From assembly GCA_007570785.1 (NCBI GenBank), contig ML661900.1, positions 4,360,864-4,424,863 of the forward strand: 64,000 bases of DNA, in the 5' to 3' direction. Position 1 is the stretch's first letter. Each line of letters begins with the position of its first letter. Both the position numbers and the translations under genes were made by a program. Under the pieces are notes generated by a model. It worked only from the letters and a program-made list of their open reading frames with translations, was not told the origin of the DNA and did no database searches. Of this stretch, positions 22,595-33,020 are shown in pieces. Origin of the DNA: Antilocapra americana (taxonomy: Eukaryota; Chordata; Mammalia; Artiodactyla; Antilocapridae).

Positions 22595-23068
22595 AATTGG
22601 GAGCAGAATTGAACAACTGGAACTCTTACACATGGCTGGTAGGAATGTAAACTGGCACAGTAGCACTTTACAAAAGTGTCTAACAGCATCTGCTAAAGCT
22701 GAACATGTGCAAACCTGATAACTCAGCAACTCCGCCCCTATGTTCCGAACACATTCTAGGTACTAGAAAGTTCACGGCAGCAATAGCCATAAAGCAGAAA
22801 GCAGCCTGGAAATTCCCAAATGCCCATTAACAATATAATGGATAAAAATATTCTAACATATTTATACAGTGCAATTCTAAACAGCAACACGAATGAACAA
22901 ATGACAACTGCATAGAAATAGGTAGATAAACGTCACAAACATAATGCTAAGCAAAAGGAGCAGATACCAAAGAGTAAACATTATGTGAACCTGCTTATAT
23001 ACAGCATTCAAACCGGGCAAAACTTAAATCAAGTGACCCCCCCCCACCACCCTGGTAACCAATACCCC
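22595..23068 (+). mobile_element. old L1 3' fragment
   Basis: L1 ORF2 terminal text: 'ggtaggaatgtaaactggca', 'gcaatagccataaagcagaa', 'caacacgaatgaacaaatga'. Strongly decayed. A younger L1 tail inserted at its downstream side. Confidence 0.68.
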
Positions 23069-23085
23069 AGAAGTCCCTAACTTCT

Positions 23086-23225
23086 GGGGAGGCAGGTGGA
23101 GGGGGGTTTAGGATGGGGGGACACGTGTGCACCCGTGGCTGATTCGTGTTGATGGATGGCAAAAGCCATCACAGTATTGTAAAGTAATAATCCTCCAATT
23201 AAGATAAGTTAATTAATTTAAAAAA
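23086..23225 (+). mobile_element. short ruminant L1 3' insertion with 17-bp duplication
   Basis: About 140 bases of ruminant L1 3' UTR: a G-rich start, 'gattcgtgttgatggatggc', 'agtattgtaaagtaataatc', and an A-rich tail. Perfect 17-bp target duplications, agaagtccctaacttct, lie at 23,069-23,085 and 23,226-23,242. This shows normal target-primed reverse transcription with extreme 5' truncation. Confidence 0.9.
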
Positions 23226-23242
23226 AGAAGTCCCTAACTTCT

Positions 23243-23640
23243 AACACCACTTTCTGTGTGTGTTACTCTTCAGTAAACAAGCAAACTTTTTAAAACTGAG
23301 GACAGTCTCCATAAACTGAAACAGAGTGATCCCCAGATGTGATATTAAATGAAAAACTCAAAGTCAAAACTATACCTATAGCATGTAAAATTTCATGACA
23401 GAAAGAAAAAGAAGTAGGAAATTTTATATGACTGATTTTTCAAAAAGAAACACAGGAAGGGTAAACTAATGAGACCAACTACCCTCAGAGGTTGAGTGGG
23501 AATGGGGTGAGAGGGCTATAAGTATTGCTCTCTGCATAACTTTTTGGACTAGAATTGACTTTTGGAACCATGTTAAAGCTTTATGTACTCAAATAGTAAT
23601 AATAATAACAACAGCAACAATAATAAAAGATGGGGGAAAT
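23243..23640 (+). repeat. old LINE-like 3' region
   Basis: Text such as 'atgaaaaactcaaagtcaaaac' and 'ttttggaaccatgttaaagc' followed by a degenerate AAT/AAC run (23,587-23,628) looks like the tail of an old LINE. Family not named. Confidence 0.4.
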
Positions 23641-23767
23641 TCCTAAAATGAAATACAAACACAAACAAACCTAACTGTATTTCAAATGAATAACATAACC
23701 ATGCTGAAAGAGAAAAAAATTCAAGAAGGTTTTGAACACAGTATTTTGACTACATACTCCCAGACAA

Positions 23768-23972
23768 GGCTTTCCTCGTGGCTCAGGCGGTAAAGAATTC
23801 AATTCAGGAGATCTGGGTTCCATCCCTGGGCTGGGAAGATCCCCTGGAGGAGGGCATGGCAACCCACTCCAGTATTCTTGCCTGGAGAATCCCCATGGAC
23901 AGAGGAGCCTGGCAGGCTACAGCCCATGGGATCGCAAGGAGTCAGATACAACTGAGCGACTAAGCACAGGAA
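23768..23972 (+). mobile_element. Bov-tA SINE
   Basis: Sense copy: 'ggctttcctcgtggctcagg', a shortened tRNA-like head, BovA 'gcaacccactccagtattct' and end 'caactgagcgactaagcaca'. Confidence 0.94.
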
Positions 23973-24048
23973 AGCTCGGCACACCCAGACAAAGGATGAA
24001 AAAGGGCCACAAAAATATCAAACTCAAGTTAGCAGTTTTACTCTTCAC

Positions 24049-24525
24049 AGTGGCTGTTGTTGTTCAGTCGCAGAGTCATGTCTGACTCTTTGCAACCCCC
24101 ATGGACTGCAGCATGCCAGGCTTCCCTGTCCTTTACCGTCTCCCGGAGCTTGCTCAAACTCATGTCCATTGAGCTGGTGATGCCAGTCAATCATCTCTTC
24201 CTCTGTCGTCCCCTTCTCCTCCTGCCTTCAATCTTTCCCAGCAGCAGGGTATTTTTCAAGGAGTCGACTCTTCGCATCAAGTGGCCAAATATTAGAGCTT
24301 TAGCATTAGTCCTTCCAATGAATATTCAGGATTGATTTCCTTTAGAATTGACTGGATTGATCTCTTTGCAGTCCAAGGGACTTTCAGGAGTCTTCTCCAA
24401 CACCACAGTTCAAAAGCATCAATTCTTCGGTGCTCAGCCTTCTTTGTAGTCCAACTGTCACATCCATACATGACTACTGGAAGAACCATAGCTTTTACTA
24501 GATGGACCTTTGTTGGTGAACTGCT
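24049..24525 (-). mobile_element. BovB LINE 3' portion (antisense)
   Basis: About 475 bases of inverted BovB, the longest in the window, starting from the inverted 3' tail (gttgttgttcagtcgcagagt). On the minus strand, 24,292-24,489 still reads through a BovB reverse-transcriptase C-terminal stretch (residues YGCDSWTTKKAEHRRIDAF then ELWCWRRLL). This is LINE remnant, not a host gene, and it lacks the catalytic core, which lies upstream of the truncation. Confidence 0.95.
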
Positions 24526-24728
24526 CAGGTAATCAGTTCTGAAATTACTTTCTTTGTGTTCTAGGACTGAATAAATGAGTAAATGTGATGAAAGTCATGG
24601 ATCTAGGTTTTTTGCTGTTGGAGAAGTGAGTTACAAATATGGCAACAGGGAGGACAAGAATGTTCCTCTAGGATGTAACAATATGAGCTCATGAGTTAAC
24701 AAATAGATATTAAAATAGATGTCAGTTT

Positions 24729-24961
24729 AGTTCTGTTCAGTTCAGTTGCTCAGTCATATCCGACTCTTTGCGACCCCATGGACTGCAGCACGCCAGGCTT
24801 CTCTGTCTGTCACCAACTCCTGGAGTTTACTCAAATTCATGTCCGTTGAGTCGGTGATGCCATCCAAGTTCAAAAGCATCAATTCTTTGGCTCTCAGCTT
24901 TCTTTATAGTCCAACTCTCACATCCGTACATGACTACTGGAAAAACTATAGCTTTGACTAA
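24729..24961 (-). mobile_element. BovB 3' end with internal deletion
   Basis: Inverted BovB (cagttgctcagtcatatccg onward) flanked by taaaatagat at 24,713-24,722 and 24,959-24,968. After 'ggtgatgccatccaa' (24,854-24,868) the text jumps to 'gttcaaaagcatcaattct', skipping about 225 bases that are present in the 24,049-24,525 copy. The minus frame across the join is therefore an artefact. Confidence 0.92.
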
Positions 24962-25997
24962 AATAGATATGGTTATGGATATTCTACCTTCTGGACCATT
25001 CTCTGCTAAAACAAACAAGGGCTTCTTGGCAGATGGCTGATTCCTGGGCAAGTACATGCTGAGTCTGAAAGTGAGGAAATGCTCAGAGAAAAATGAGGAA
25101 ATGTCAAAAGGACACAGGCACCAGTTTGAAGGGGCTCCCAGCAGCCACATCTGGGACCATGGAAGCATCAAAATAAATAGTGATAGGAAAGAATTATGAC
25201 CCAGTGAATAAAATAAGAATTCATGAGTTGATACAAATATAATGTAATGAGTACAAATAAATACATGGAGGGGGAAGCTCTTCCTTATAATAGCTCTTGA
25301 ACTAATAAATAAAGAGGAAATTATGGGATTAGAAAATCACATTTAGCCATCATCATAGTAATAATTGATTCAGGCAAGAATTATCAATGGACACTAAAAT
25401 TAGTGGGTGAAAAGTTTGATACACAGGGTGGTCATAGTCTTCAGATGATTCTCCCCAAAATATTTGTTAAATACAATTGGAAAAGTCATAATTCTATGGC
25501 AGTAGACCTTCCCTTAACCAGCGACTCAAGTTGGTGTCACTAGGAATAGAACAAACAGACAACAGGTACCTCCTGAGATGATGTGCCAAGAAGAACATAA
25601 TGTCATTTCTGTGATAATCTTGCCAAAAATTAATAACCTGAATCTAATCATGAGGAAACACCAGACAAGCCCAGAGTGAAGAACATTCATTAAAATAACC
25701 AGCCTGTACTCTTCAGAAATGTCAAGCTCATGAAAGACAAAGAAAGGCTGAGGAATTATTCCAAATTAAATGAGTCTAAAAAGACATGACAACTAAATGC
25801 AACTTTTTGGATCCAATCCTGGATCAGAAGAAAAAAATTTTTAATAAAAGACCTTATTGGGACAAATAGCAAAATTTTAATAAGAAGGTCTATCGATTAG
25901 GTCATATTCTATTAATGTTAATATTCCAATTTTGATAACAGAAACAAGAAAATATCCTCGTTCTTGGGAACTATGCACTGAACTATTGGGAGGTAAT

Positions 25998-26155
25998 ATT
26001 CATAGCAGGCTTAACCAAAAGCTAGGAACCACCCTAATGTCCATCAACAATGGGTAAACTTTGGTACTTTGATACAATGGAACACTACTGAGCCATAAAA
26101 AGCAATGAATTGCTGATACATGCAGCTACATGGATGAATCTCAAAATGATTAGGC
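25998..26155 (+). mobile_element. L1 scrap
   Basis: Text 'ccctaatgtccatcaacaat', 'actactgagccataaaaagc', 'tacatggatgaatctcaaaa' is from the L1 ORF2 end. It is embedded in the older repeat. Confidence 0.62.
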
Positions 26156-26197
26156 AGGCTACTCTCAAATGGCTCAGAAAAAAACACATATGTGGAT

Positions 26198-26423
26198 ATG
26201 AGTACGTGCATGCTCAGTCTCTTCATTGGTGTCCAACTGTTTGCAAACCTATGGACTGTAGCCCACTAGACTCCTCTGTCCATGGGATTCTCCAGACAAG
26301 AATACTGGAGCAAGTTGCCTTGCCCTCCTCTAGGGGATAGTCCCGACCCTGGGATCGAACCCACATCTCCTGTGTCTCCTGTAATGCAGGCAGATTCTTT
26401 ACCACTGAGCCACAGGGAAGCCC
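26198..26423 (-). mobile_element. Bov-tA SINE
   Basis: Antisense copy: 'tgctcagtctcttcattggtgtcc', 'ggattctccagacaagaata', inverted tRNA-like head 'ggatcgaacccacatctcct', end 'cagggaagccc'. Confidence 0.93.
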
Positions 26424-26619
26424 ATATTTGTGTATACTTGTATATATATTGCAATTATAGTAATATGTATATATACATACAGAGAAAATGATGGGATAAA
26501 TATAAATGTTAGTTGTTAAAGAATTTGGGTGAAGGATAAATGGGAGTTCTTTGGCTTGGTCTTACAACCTTGCTATACATTTACAATTATTTCAAATAAA
26601 GATTTAACTGACTAAATGC

Positions 26620-27125
26620 TATTTGGCATGCTTGTATTATTATTTACATATTTATTTATTGAGATAAAATCTTTATACAGCCTTAAGGGTAGTTGTCCAC
26701 ATACATACACCCACCACCCCAGTCAAGATGCAGAATGCTTCTGTCACATCACTCCACAAAGTTCTCTCATGCCTCCCTGTCACCCCCTCTTCCACCCTGA
26801 GGTGCCCAATCTTCTGATTGCTATCACCAAACTCATTATGGCTTTTCACATCAGTGGAATCATGCAGTATGTCCTCGCAGGTGCCCTGATGTTTCCAAAC
26901 TCAGCGTAATGACTGAGGTTCGTTCACGTGCTGACATGTATCAGCAGTTCATTCCTTTAGACAGCTGAGTAGTATTCCACTTGTATCAATGTACCACAGG
27001 CTATCCAATGTTGATAGACATTGGGGTTGTTCCTAGTTTGGGCTTATTTCATTCAGTATTATGAATGAACTCGCTATGGATCCTCCTGTACAAGTTTTTG
27101 TGTGGACCTGTGTTTTCACAGCACT
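26620..27125 (-). mobile_element. L1 3' region (antisense)
   Basis: Inverted L1 text: 'cagctgagtagtattccact' and 'ggggttgttcctagtttggg' are the inverted ORF2 end and flank. 'ttgagataaaatctttatac' is the inverted 3' UTR side. Old and non-coding. Confidence 0.7.
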
Positions 27126-28995
27126 GCCTGCCTCCCTCTGTGGATACCAACACTGTCTTGCCCTCACTCACATACATGGGTAGAAACATAACCTTGGGCT
27201 TTTAAGAACACCAGAGAAGATTACTGATCCAAATTCTCTCTCTCTCTTTTAAAAATGATCTCTTTTGAGAATGTCTAAATTTCCATCAGTTGCTGTCTCT
27301 TCCTTTGAGGCTACTCTAGCTCTGGCTGGTCTGAAATTTTATTGGAAGAGAGTTTGCTAAACATTTTTCTTCTGACCAGGAAGGCCTCTGCATAGGCCTA
27401 TGGAAAGTGGGTGAAAGGACTGAAGAGAAGCATCCCCCATGTCACCATTTTCTGGGAAGTGTGTATTTTCAGTGTATATATTACTCTCAGACTGTGTCTT
27501 CCTCAGCAGTTCCTATCAGATACCCCATCCCTAGGCTAAACCATCAGGTCAATTTATCCCAGACCTGTCCCTCCCCAGGGATGGAAGGAGGGAAAGACAC
27601 CACTGTGGGATCTCCATATTCCTGACTGCAAGGGTCCCTGGAGGCCTGGATGCAGGGGGCAGGGGTGGGTAATGGGGAGTGAGGGATGTGTGTGCTGGAG
27701 AGGGGAGCCTGCAGCCATGTGTAGGGATGCAGCCGCTGGTCCTCATGGGAGCAAGCCTCTGCATCAGTGGAATAATCCAATTTGTGCCCCACCGCCTTCC
27801 CCCCAGGAAGGATTCAGGGGACTTTGTGTAAGTGGATTAAGGCTTTAGCCTGCTCAGCAGGGAGAAGGGCTCTCAACTCCAAGTTCTGTGGCTGTGTGGC
27901 CATGCCACCCTGTGCCCATGAGGCCTTGAGGGCTGGCTGCTGTAGGCCCTGACTCCAGGGCAGCAGGAACTTCAGCTCGAAACAGGAGCTGCAGCCAGCA
28001 GCCTCCCTAGGGAGGTGCGTCTGTGTCCTGTGAAAGTCCTAAGAAGGACTTTCAGGGGTTGGGGGAGGGGGGTGGGGTGGGGAGAGATGGCAGAAAGACA
28101 TGCCCTGGAAAGATCTGAGCCCAAGTAGGAGTGACGCTGGCAGAACTTCTCTGTGTCTGCTGGGCCTGGGCTGGGTGCTGAAGCAGATACCTCCTGCATA
28201 GATTCAGATCTGAACTTGGGAGTTTGAAGGCTGGAGCCTTAACCTCAAGCTTCCCTCACCAACTCTGTGAAATGGGCGAGTCTGTGATCAAATGGGAATG
28301 ACTGTCCTCCATGACAGGATGGCTCGGGAGTGAGAATGCTGTCTACTTGAGAGACTTTGGCTGGGACTCTGCTACTCAGAAGGCTGCTTGTGAATGTCCC
28401 TTGGAGGGCCAGGGACGACCAGGGCAGTGACAAGTGGCAGGGGTGGCAGAGGTGGCGGGCAGGAGGGGCTCTGTCTCTGTTTGGGAGGAGAGATGCCCCC
28501 ACACCCTCTGCTCACCCAACTCCATCCCCAGGGGACATGTCCTGCAGGTCAGCTGACTTCCTGTCCTCCTTCACTTACCCCTTCACTTAACAGAAGCCCC
28601 GCCAGAGGCCAGGCCCTGTGAGAAAAGCTGAGGGGAGGGGTAGAAGAGGAGGGGGACAAACCCTCCTCCACACCCCACTGCTCTGCCTGCCACCCAGCCT
28701 GCCCTGTGCTTGACAGGGCCTGCCAGAATCTCCTCAAGGCCTTGGGCTCAGAACCTTGGAGCCAGGACTCCCAACTCCATCTCGGTGTGGCTGGCCTGGG
28801 AAAACCTCGGTCTCTTCATCTACACAACAGGATGTGGACGGGGAGGGAGGCCTAGATTAAATGCCCATGCAGGGCCCCCTGATAGAGTTCCTCAGCCAGA
28901 CCCCTCTATTCTCCCTTCTTAGCCAACTACCCTGTGCCAGCTTCTAGGATCAAACTCTGAACATTCAGGAATAGCTTTAGAAAGCAGCTGATGTG
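27126..28995. other. GC-richer unique sequence, nothing recognised
   Basis: No gene or repeat is supported. Frames of about 60-85 aa occur on both strands. A G-run cluster sits at 28,055-28,085. The passage at 28,720-28,880 has faint MIR-like wording (ctcggtctcttcatctacac). Confidence 0.4.
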
Positions 28996-28999
28996 CTGC

Positions 29000-29140
29000 G
29001 CCCATTGTTCAGGTGAGAACAGTGAGGCCCAGGGAGGGATGGGGCTTGCCCTATCCAGTGAGTCAGCACCAGGCTGACTCCATCTCCTGGTACCCAGTCT
29101 GTTTTCTTGGCCCCTGACTCGTAGTGGGAAGCAGAGCATT
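29000..29140 (+). repeat. MIR-like fragment
   Basis: 'cattgttcaggtgagaacagtgaggcccagg' (split at 29,004-29,034) matches the MIR core. Weak beyond that. Confidence 0.42.
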
Positions 29141-29984
29141 TTTGGGGTCGGAGCAGGGGGCAGGGAGGCAGCAACTCCCCCCTCAGTGGTGGGGGTGGGA
29201 AGATGGGCAGGCTAGTCCAGACAGGTTCAGCGGGAATCTACTCTGGTCGTGGCTGCCTTCTGTTGGGCTGCCTCAGGCTGGGCCCAGGGCCTCAAGGTCC
29301 TAGGGACATTGCTTTCTGTTTATTTTCTGCTTGGCTTCTGCACGCATTGCGGTTTCCTCTTGGAAGGGCTGCAGTGGGAACTGTGGGGCCTGCTCTGGGG
29401 GGCTGGGCTGCATCTGTGGGAAAGTTTGGGTTCTGCGGATGGCTTGCAGCCTGCTGCCAGGACCCTAGTCCCTGAATTTCCACCCCCAGTCCCTATGCTG
29501 AATTCCTATGCTGTGGGCAGTGGGCTCAGCTCCTCCACCTAGGCCAATTTAAAGTGAGTGGAGGGCCAGATCTTCTGTGTGTGAGCCAGAGAGATCTTCT
29601 AGTCCACACTCCTCACCTTCTATTTCAGAGATGGGGGAACCAAGGGCAGAGACGGGCAGGAACCCATCCAAGGCCCCTCCTAGCCCAGGGCAGAGCTGGG
29701 GCATGAACGGGACTGCCTGGTTCCCAGCTCAGGGAGCCTTCCAAGGGGTCTGAAATCCCCTCATCCCTTTGGGCTTTGCCGGAGTGTGGTGGACACCAGG
29801 GATGTCTGAAGCCCTGAGTTTCCCATGACATCTCTTTGGAAGGGGCCTGGCCCTCCTTCCCCATGGTACCCTGGCCACGGCCCAGACTCTGGGCAGAAGG
29901 AAGTTGGGAGGGGGCCGCCCCTGCTCTTGTTCTCTCTGGGGTCCCTGGGAACCTGACCCACCACTGAGAGGGCTGAGTCCGGCC
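29141..29984. other. GC-rich unique sequence, nothing recognised
   Basis: No gene is supported. The frames of about 60-97 aa at 29,203-29,542 are composition-driven. Confidence 0.38.
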
Positions 29985-30125
29985 TGGGAACCAACCCTCA
30001 GATTTGAATTCCGACTCCCCTCTCCCCTGCCCACTGGCTTAGCAACTCTAGCAAATTGTCCCAACCCCCTGCACCTCAGTTTCCTTGTGTGTCAAGTGGA
30101 CTTGTGACGGGCACCACCTTACGAG
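29985..30125 (-). repeat. MIR-like fragment (antisense)
   Basis: 'cccactggcttagcaactct' and 'cacctcagtttccttgtgtg' are in inverted MIR order. Confidence 0.45.
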
Positions 30126-30424
30126 GCTAGCGACAGGAGCAGAGGTACTAAGGTACTACACGAACTGTAAGATGCTCAGACCACGTGGGGGAGTTGAGGC
30201 CAATGGCCAAGGACCTGCTCCAAGCAGCAGCTGGAAACGGCCAAGGTCTCGGCTTGCCCAGACAGGCCTGCGGCGGGGCCCGGTGAAGGTGCTAAGCTGT
30301 CCCTGGAGAATGCCTGCCCTCTCCAGGGAGGGTGCAGGCCTTGGGAAGGAAGCAGGATGGCCTGGTGAGTGGCCCCACTTTGCAAGGGTGGGGGCCACCC
30401 GATTTCTGCCCTCAGGGAGCCAGG

Positions 30425-30600
30425 TGCTCTGTGGGGGGAGCTGATAATTGAGCCATCTCTCAGGGAGCCGACCCTGATTTTCATTAATCTGCAGGACAAA
30501 GCAAGCAGAGCTGTCCTGCTGAGGAGACGGTGAGAAGGCGATGAGATGAAGGGGAAGTCATTTATCTTGCCAGCCTCTTCTGCTTGGGGGACTTTCCTGG
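30425..30600. promoter_or_regulatory. candidate conserved non-coding element
   Basis: A non-repeat island with homeobox- and forkhead-like words (ctgataattgagcc, ttttcattaatctgcaggac, aagtcatttatcttgcc) in a GC-rich background. Function is inferred from composition only. No start site, splice site or frame supports an exon. Confidence 0.3.
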
Positions 30601-30929
30601 CATGTGACAGAAGTGGAAGCCAACATCGGAACCTTGGGCAGAGGGCTCTGTGGCTCCTCTCCCTCACACGTCTTTGTGCCCCAGCCACCTGCCTCTTTAA
30701 TCCATTTAACACCTCTTCTTGCTTTTTTTTATATATATATTTTTTTCTTCAGCTCAGGCCCCCCGGGGGCCTCCTTGACAGATGAGAAACTCCCAGGGTC
30801 CCAGTCGTGACAGCCTTGGGCTTGGCGGTTCCCAGAGCTCCCAGAGCTGGAGGGAACTCGGCTTCAAGGTCAGGCTGACGCTGGCTGACCTTGAAAGCTT
30901 CCCTGCCTCCCCTGACGTGCCCCCACTCT
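30601..30929. other. unique sequence with AT microrepeat
   Basis: Contains a T-run and (AT)n at 30,724-30,749 followed by a polypyrimidine-AG (ttttttcttcag) and a 'ggccccccgggggcc' palindrome at 30,757-30,771. The polypyrimidine-AG looks like a splice acceptor but no exon follows convincingly. Confidence 0.4.
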
Positions 30930-31020
30930 CTAAGCTCAGTGAGCTCCAGCACATTAAAAAGCTGTTAAAAGTGCCCATCTGGTTTGCTGCCTGCACGGGC
31001 GGCTGGGCGATCGATGGTCA
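30930..31020. promoter_or_regulatory. candidate conserved non-coding element
   Basis: Non-repeat text 'cagcacattaaaaagctgttaaaag' (split 30,948-30,970) followed by 'gggcggctgggcgatcgatgg'. It keeps rare CpGs (gggcgatcgatgg) without CpG-island context. Regulatory role is only inferred. Confidence 0.25.
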
Positions 31021-31199
31021 GGATGAGCCGGCAAGGGTCTGCCCTGGGGACCTGGCCCATGGGGCAGCCTGGCAGCCTCCATTCACCCACTCTCACTAGA
31101 GGGAGGGCAGGCAGTAGGAAGAAGACTAAATAATCAGGGTGGGGACGCTGTGAGCTGCACTTCATATGTATGTGAAAGGCGCCCCCTGGAGTTGTGCTG

Positions 31200-31435
31200 T
31201 GATCAGGCTTAACACATATCCCGTGCCAGGCATTAGCCTAAGTGCTTTAAACAGATGAATTCATTTATCTTCCCAGCAGTCCGCTGAAGGGAAGCTATTA
31301 TTAATTCCATTTTGCAGCTGGGAAAATGAGGCACAGAGAGGTTAAGTAATGTACTCAAGGCCACACAGCTGGTAAGTGACCAAGCCAGGGTGGGAAGCCA
31401 GGACTTCTGGCTCCAGAACTCACTAAAGCATCTGA
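31200..31435 (+). repeat. MIR SINE, well preserved
   Basis: Nearly complete MIR: 'cgtgccaggcattagcctaa', 'ttcatttatcttcccagcag', 'ggaaaatgaggcacagagag', 'gccacacagctggtaagtga', 'gggaagccaggacttctggc'. The best MIR in the window. Confidence 0.88.
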
Positions 31436-31496
31436 TGTTGGCTGGGCTGCTCCTGGGGAGGCGACAAGACCATATTCCTTGACACTCTCGCAGAAA

Positions 31497-31675
31497 TCTT
31501 TTTTTTTTTTGGCTGTGCTGGGTCTTAGTGCGGCATGGGGAATCTTAAGCATTGGCACATGAATTGTCATTTGTGGCATGCTGGATCTAGATCCCTGACC
31601 AGGGATCAAACCCGGGCCCCCTGCAGTGGGAGCGCAGAGTCTCAGCTACTAGACCTCCAGGGGATTCCCCCTCAT
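31497..31675 (-). mobile_element. CHR-type SINE (antisense)
   Basis: Starts with an inverted poly-A (T-run 31,499-31,511), then 'ggctgtgctgggtcttagtg', 'gggatcaaacccgggccccc' (inverted box B), and ends 'acctccaggggattcccc'. Confidence 0.87.
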
Positions 31676-32428
31676 AGCACTCTTGAGAGAGAAGTATGAC
31701 CAAGCTCATATTATAAATAGAAGACCGGGGGGCCCAGGAATGCTTAGACACTTTTCGGAGTCACACAGTAAGCAGATGGGGAGACACTCAACCCAAGAAC
31801 CCACTGGTTTCAGCCTTACCTGCAAGGTGATGTCCACTTCCCACTTTGCACACGCTGTCTTGCCTGGGCTGCAGGTAGCAGCCTCCTCTGGTCTGTAGCT
31901 GCCCTGTCTGGATTACTAGGGTAGCCTGAGCCAGACCTCTGAACTCCAGGGCTGTGTGGCCACAGACAAGCCCTTTCCTTCCCTGGGCCTGCGTTTCCTT
32001 GGGCCAGGGGTCGGATAATCAGAGGCCTGAGGGGGCAGGGGTAGTATGAGGAGTATGCAGCATAGAGTGATATGCTGGGCTTTGGGCCCTTCATTAAATT
32101 CCAAACCTAGCTGCAGCCTTCCACAGTGGGCTTCATGGGCCTCCAGAGCATTTTGTCTGCCGGCTAATGGTTTTTAGTACTCCTGCAGGGCCTGGTAACA
32201 GCCAAGCCCTCGAGGGCTCACACCGAGCCCCTCCTAGTGTGAGGAAGGCTCCCCTGGGAGGCACCAACCTTCCTCTGCCACCCTGGCTGACCAGGCCCCC
32301 CTGGGGACATATCACAAGCAGAGCTGAGGGGAGGGAAACGTTGAGAGGGGGCCCCAGGGGAGATGAGGGATCATGCCCCAACTCCCATTCTGCTCCCAGC
32401 TGGCTGCCACATGTGGCTGTGAGGAGCC
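31676..32428. other. unique sequence with faint MIR traces
   Basis: No gene. MIR-like wording at 31,683-31,800 (agtcacacagtaagcagatg) and inverted MIR-like wording at 31,925-32,020. Neither is good enough to call. Confidence 0.35.
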
Positions 32429-32429
32429 C

Positions 32430-32525
32430 ACAGCTCCATCATTGGTAGAAATCTTCAGATTAACCCATGAAGGCCCACATTCCAATGACAATTTTAATGC
32501 CAAGCTCTAATGATATCTCTCGATC
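32430..32525. promoter_or_regulatory. candidate conserved non-coding element
   Basis: AT-rich, non-repeat text with paired homeodomain-like cores (cttcagattaaccc, gacaattttaatgcc, gctctaatgatatc). Inferred from motif density only. Confidence 0.3.
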
Positions 32526-32529
32526 ACCT

Positions 32530-33020
32530 TTCCCACCTCCCTACCTCCCACTCATCCCCAGTTCACTCTGTCCCAGCCACACTGACCTCCCTACTGTCTT
32601 CAAGTACCTCAGGCCCACTGCCACCTCCGGGCCTTCTCACAGATAACCATTCCTCTGCCATCCCGCTTCCCCATGGTCCTCATGGTTGGCTCACTTCTTC
32701 AGCTGCTTCAGGTCTGTTCTTGATTTCTGCCTTCTCACCAAGGCCTGCCCTGACCACTTGACTTCAAACTGCCTCCTCCCGGCCCTCCCCACCCTTCTGA
32801 CCCTGCTCTGTTGCATTCCACAGATTTATCACCTTCTGACACTTTGTAATTAACTTATTTATTGTTTTCCTCATTCTCCTCCATTAAAAATATAAGCTCC
32901 AAAAAGGTAGGGACTTTTGTTTGTCTTGATCAACATCGAATCCCTCCCCAGCACTTAGTATCTAAATACAGTGTAGGCGCTTAATGAACACTTGTGGAGC
33001 AAATGAATGGATGAGTGTGT
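32530..33020 (+). repeat. L2 LINE 3' end
   Basis: L2 text is in order: 'cctccctacctcccactcat', 'aaggcctgccctgaccactt', 'cttatttattgttttcctca', 'aatataagctccaaaaaggt' and 'tgaacacttgtggagcaaatg' at the terminus. Non-coding fossil. Confidence 0.75.

Larger units (their letters stand above)
24545..26605 (+). repeat. old long interspersed repeat, copy 2 (split three times)
   Basis: Collinear with the 11,577-14,035 copy. It is interrupted by BovB (24,729-24,961), an L1 scrap (about 25,998-26,155) and a Bov-tA (26,198-26,423). The intact landmark 'caaaaggacacaggcacc' at 25,104-25,121 shows the undisturbed state of the site where L1 inserted in copy 1. The 3' end is 'acaattatttcaaataaaga' (26,582 onward), typical of LINE-like tails. 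Non-coding. Confidence 0.55.

Noticed and set aside
24292..24489. Possible host reverse-transcriptase-like gene
   Set aside because: The protein stretch is the C-terminal end of a truncated BovB LINE. Another broken copy at 24,827-25,171 shows the same text.
30176..30712. 178-aa minus frame
   Set aside because: Crosses unrelated GC-rich sequence with opposite-strand frames also open. No motif or splice evidence.
30724..30760. Polypyrimidine tract with AG resembling a splice acceptor
   Set aside because: It is a T-run/(AT)n microrepeat, and no exon-like sequence or donor follows that I can support.
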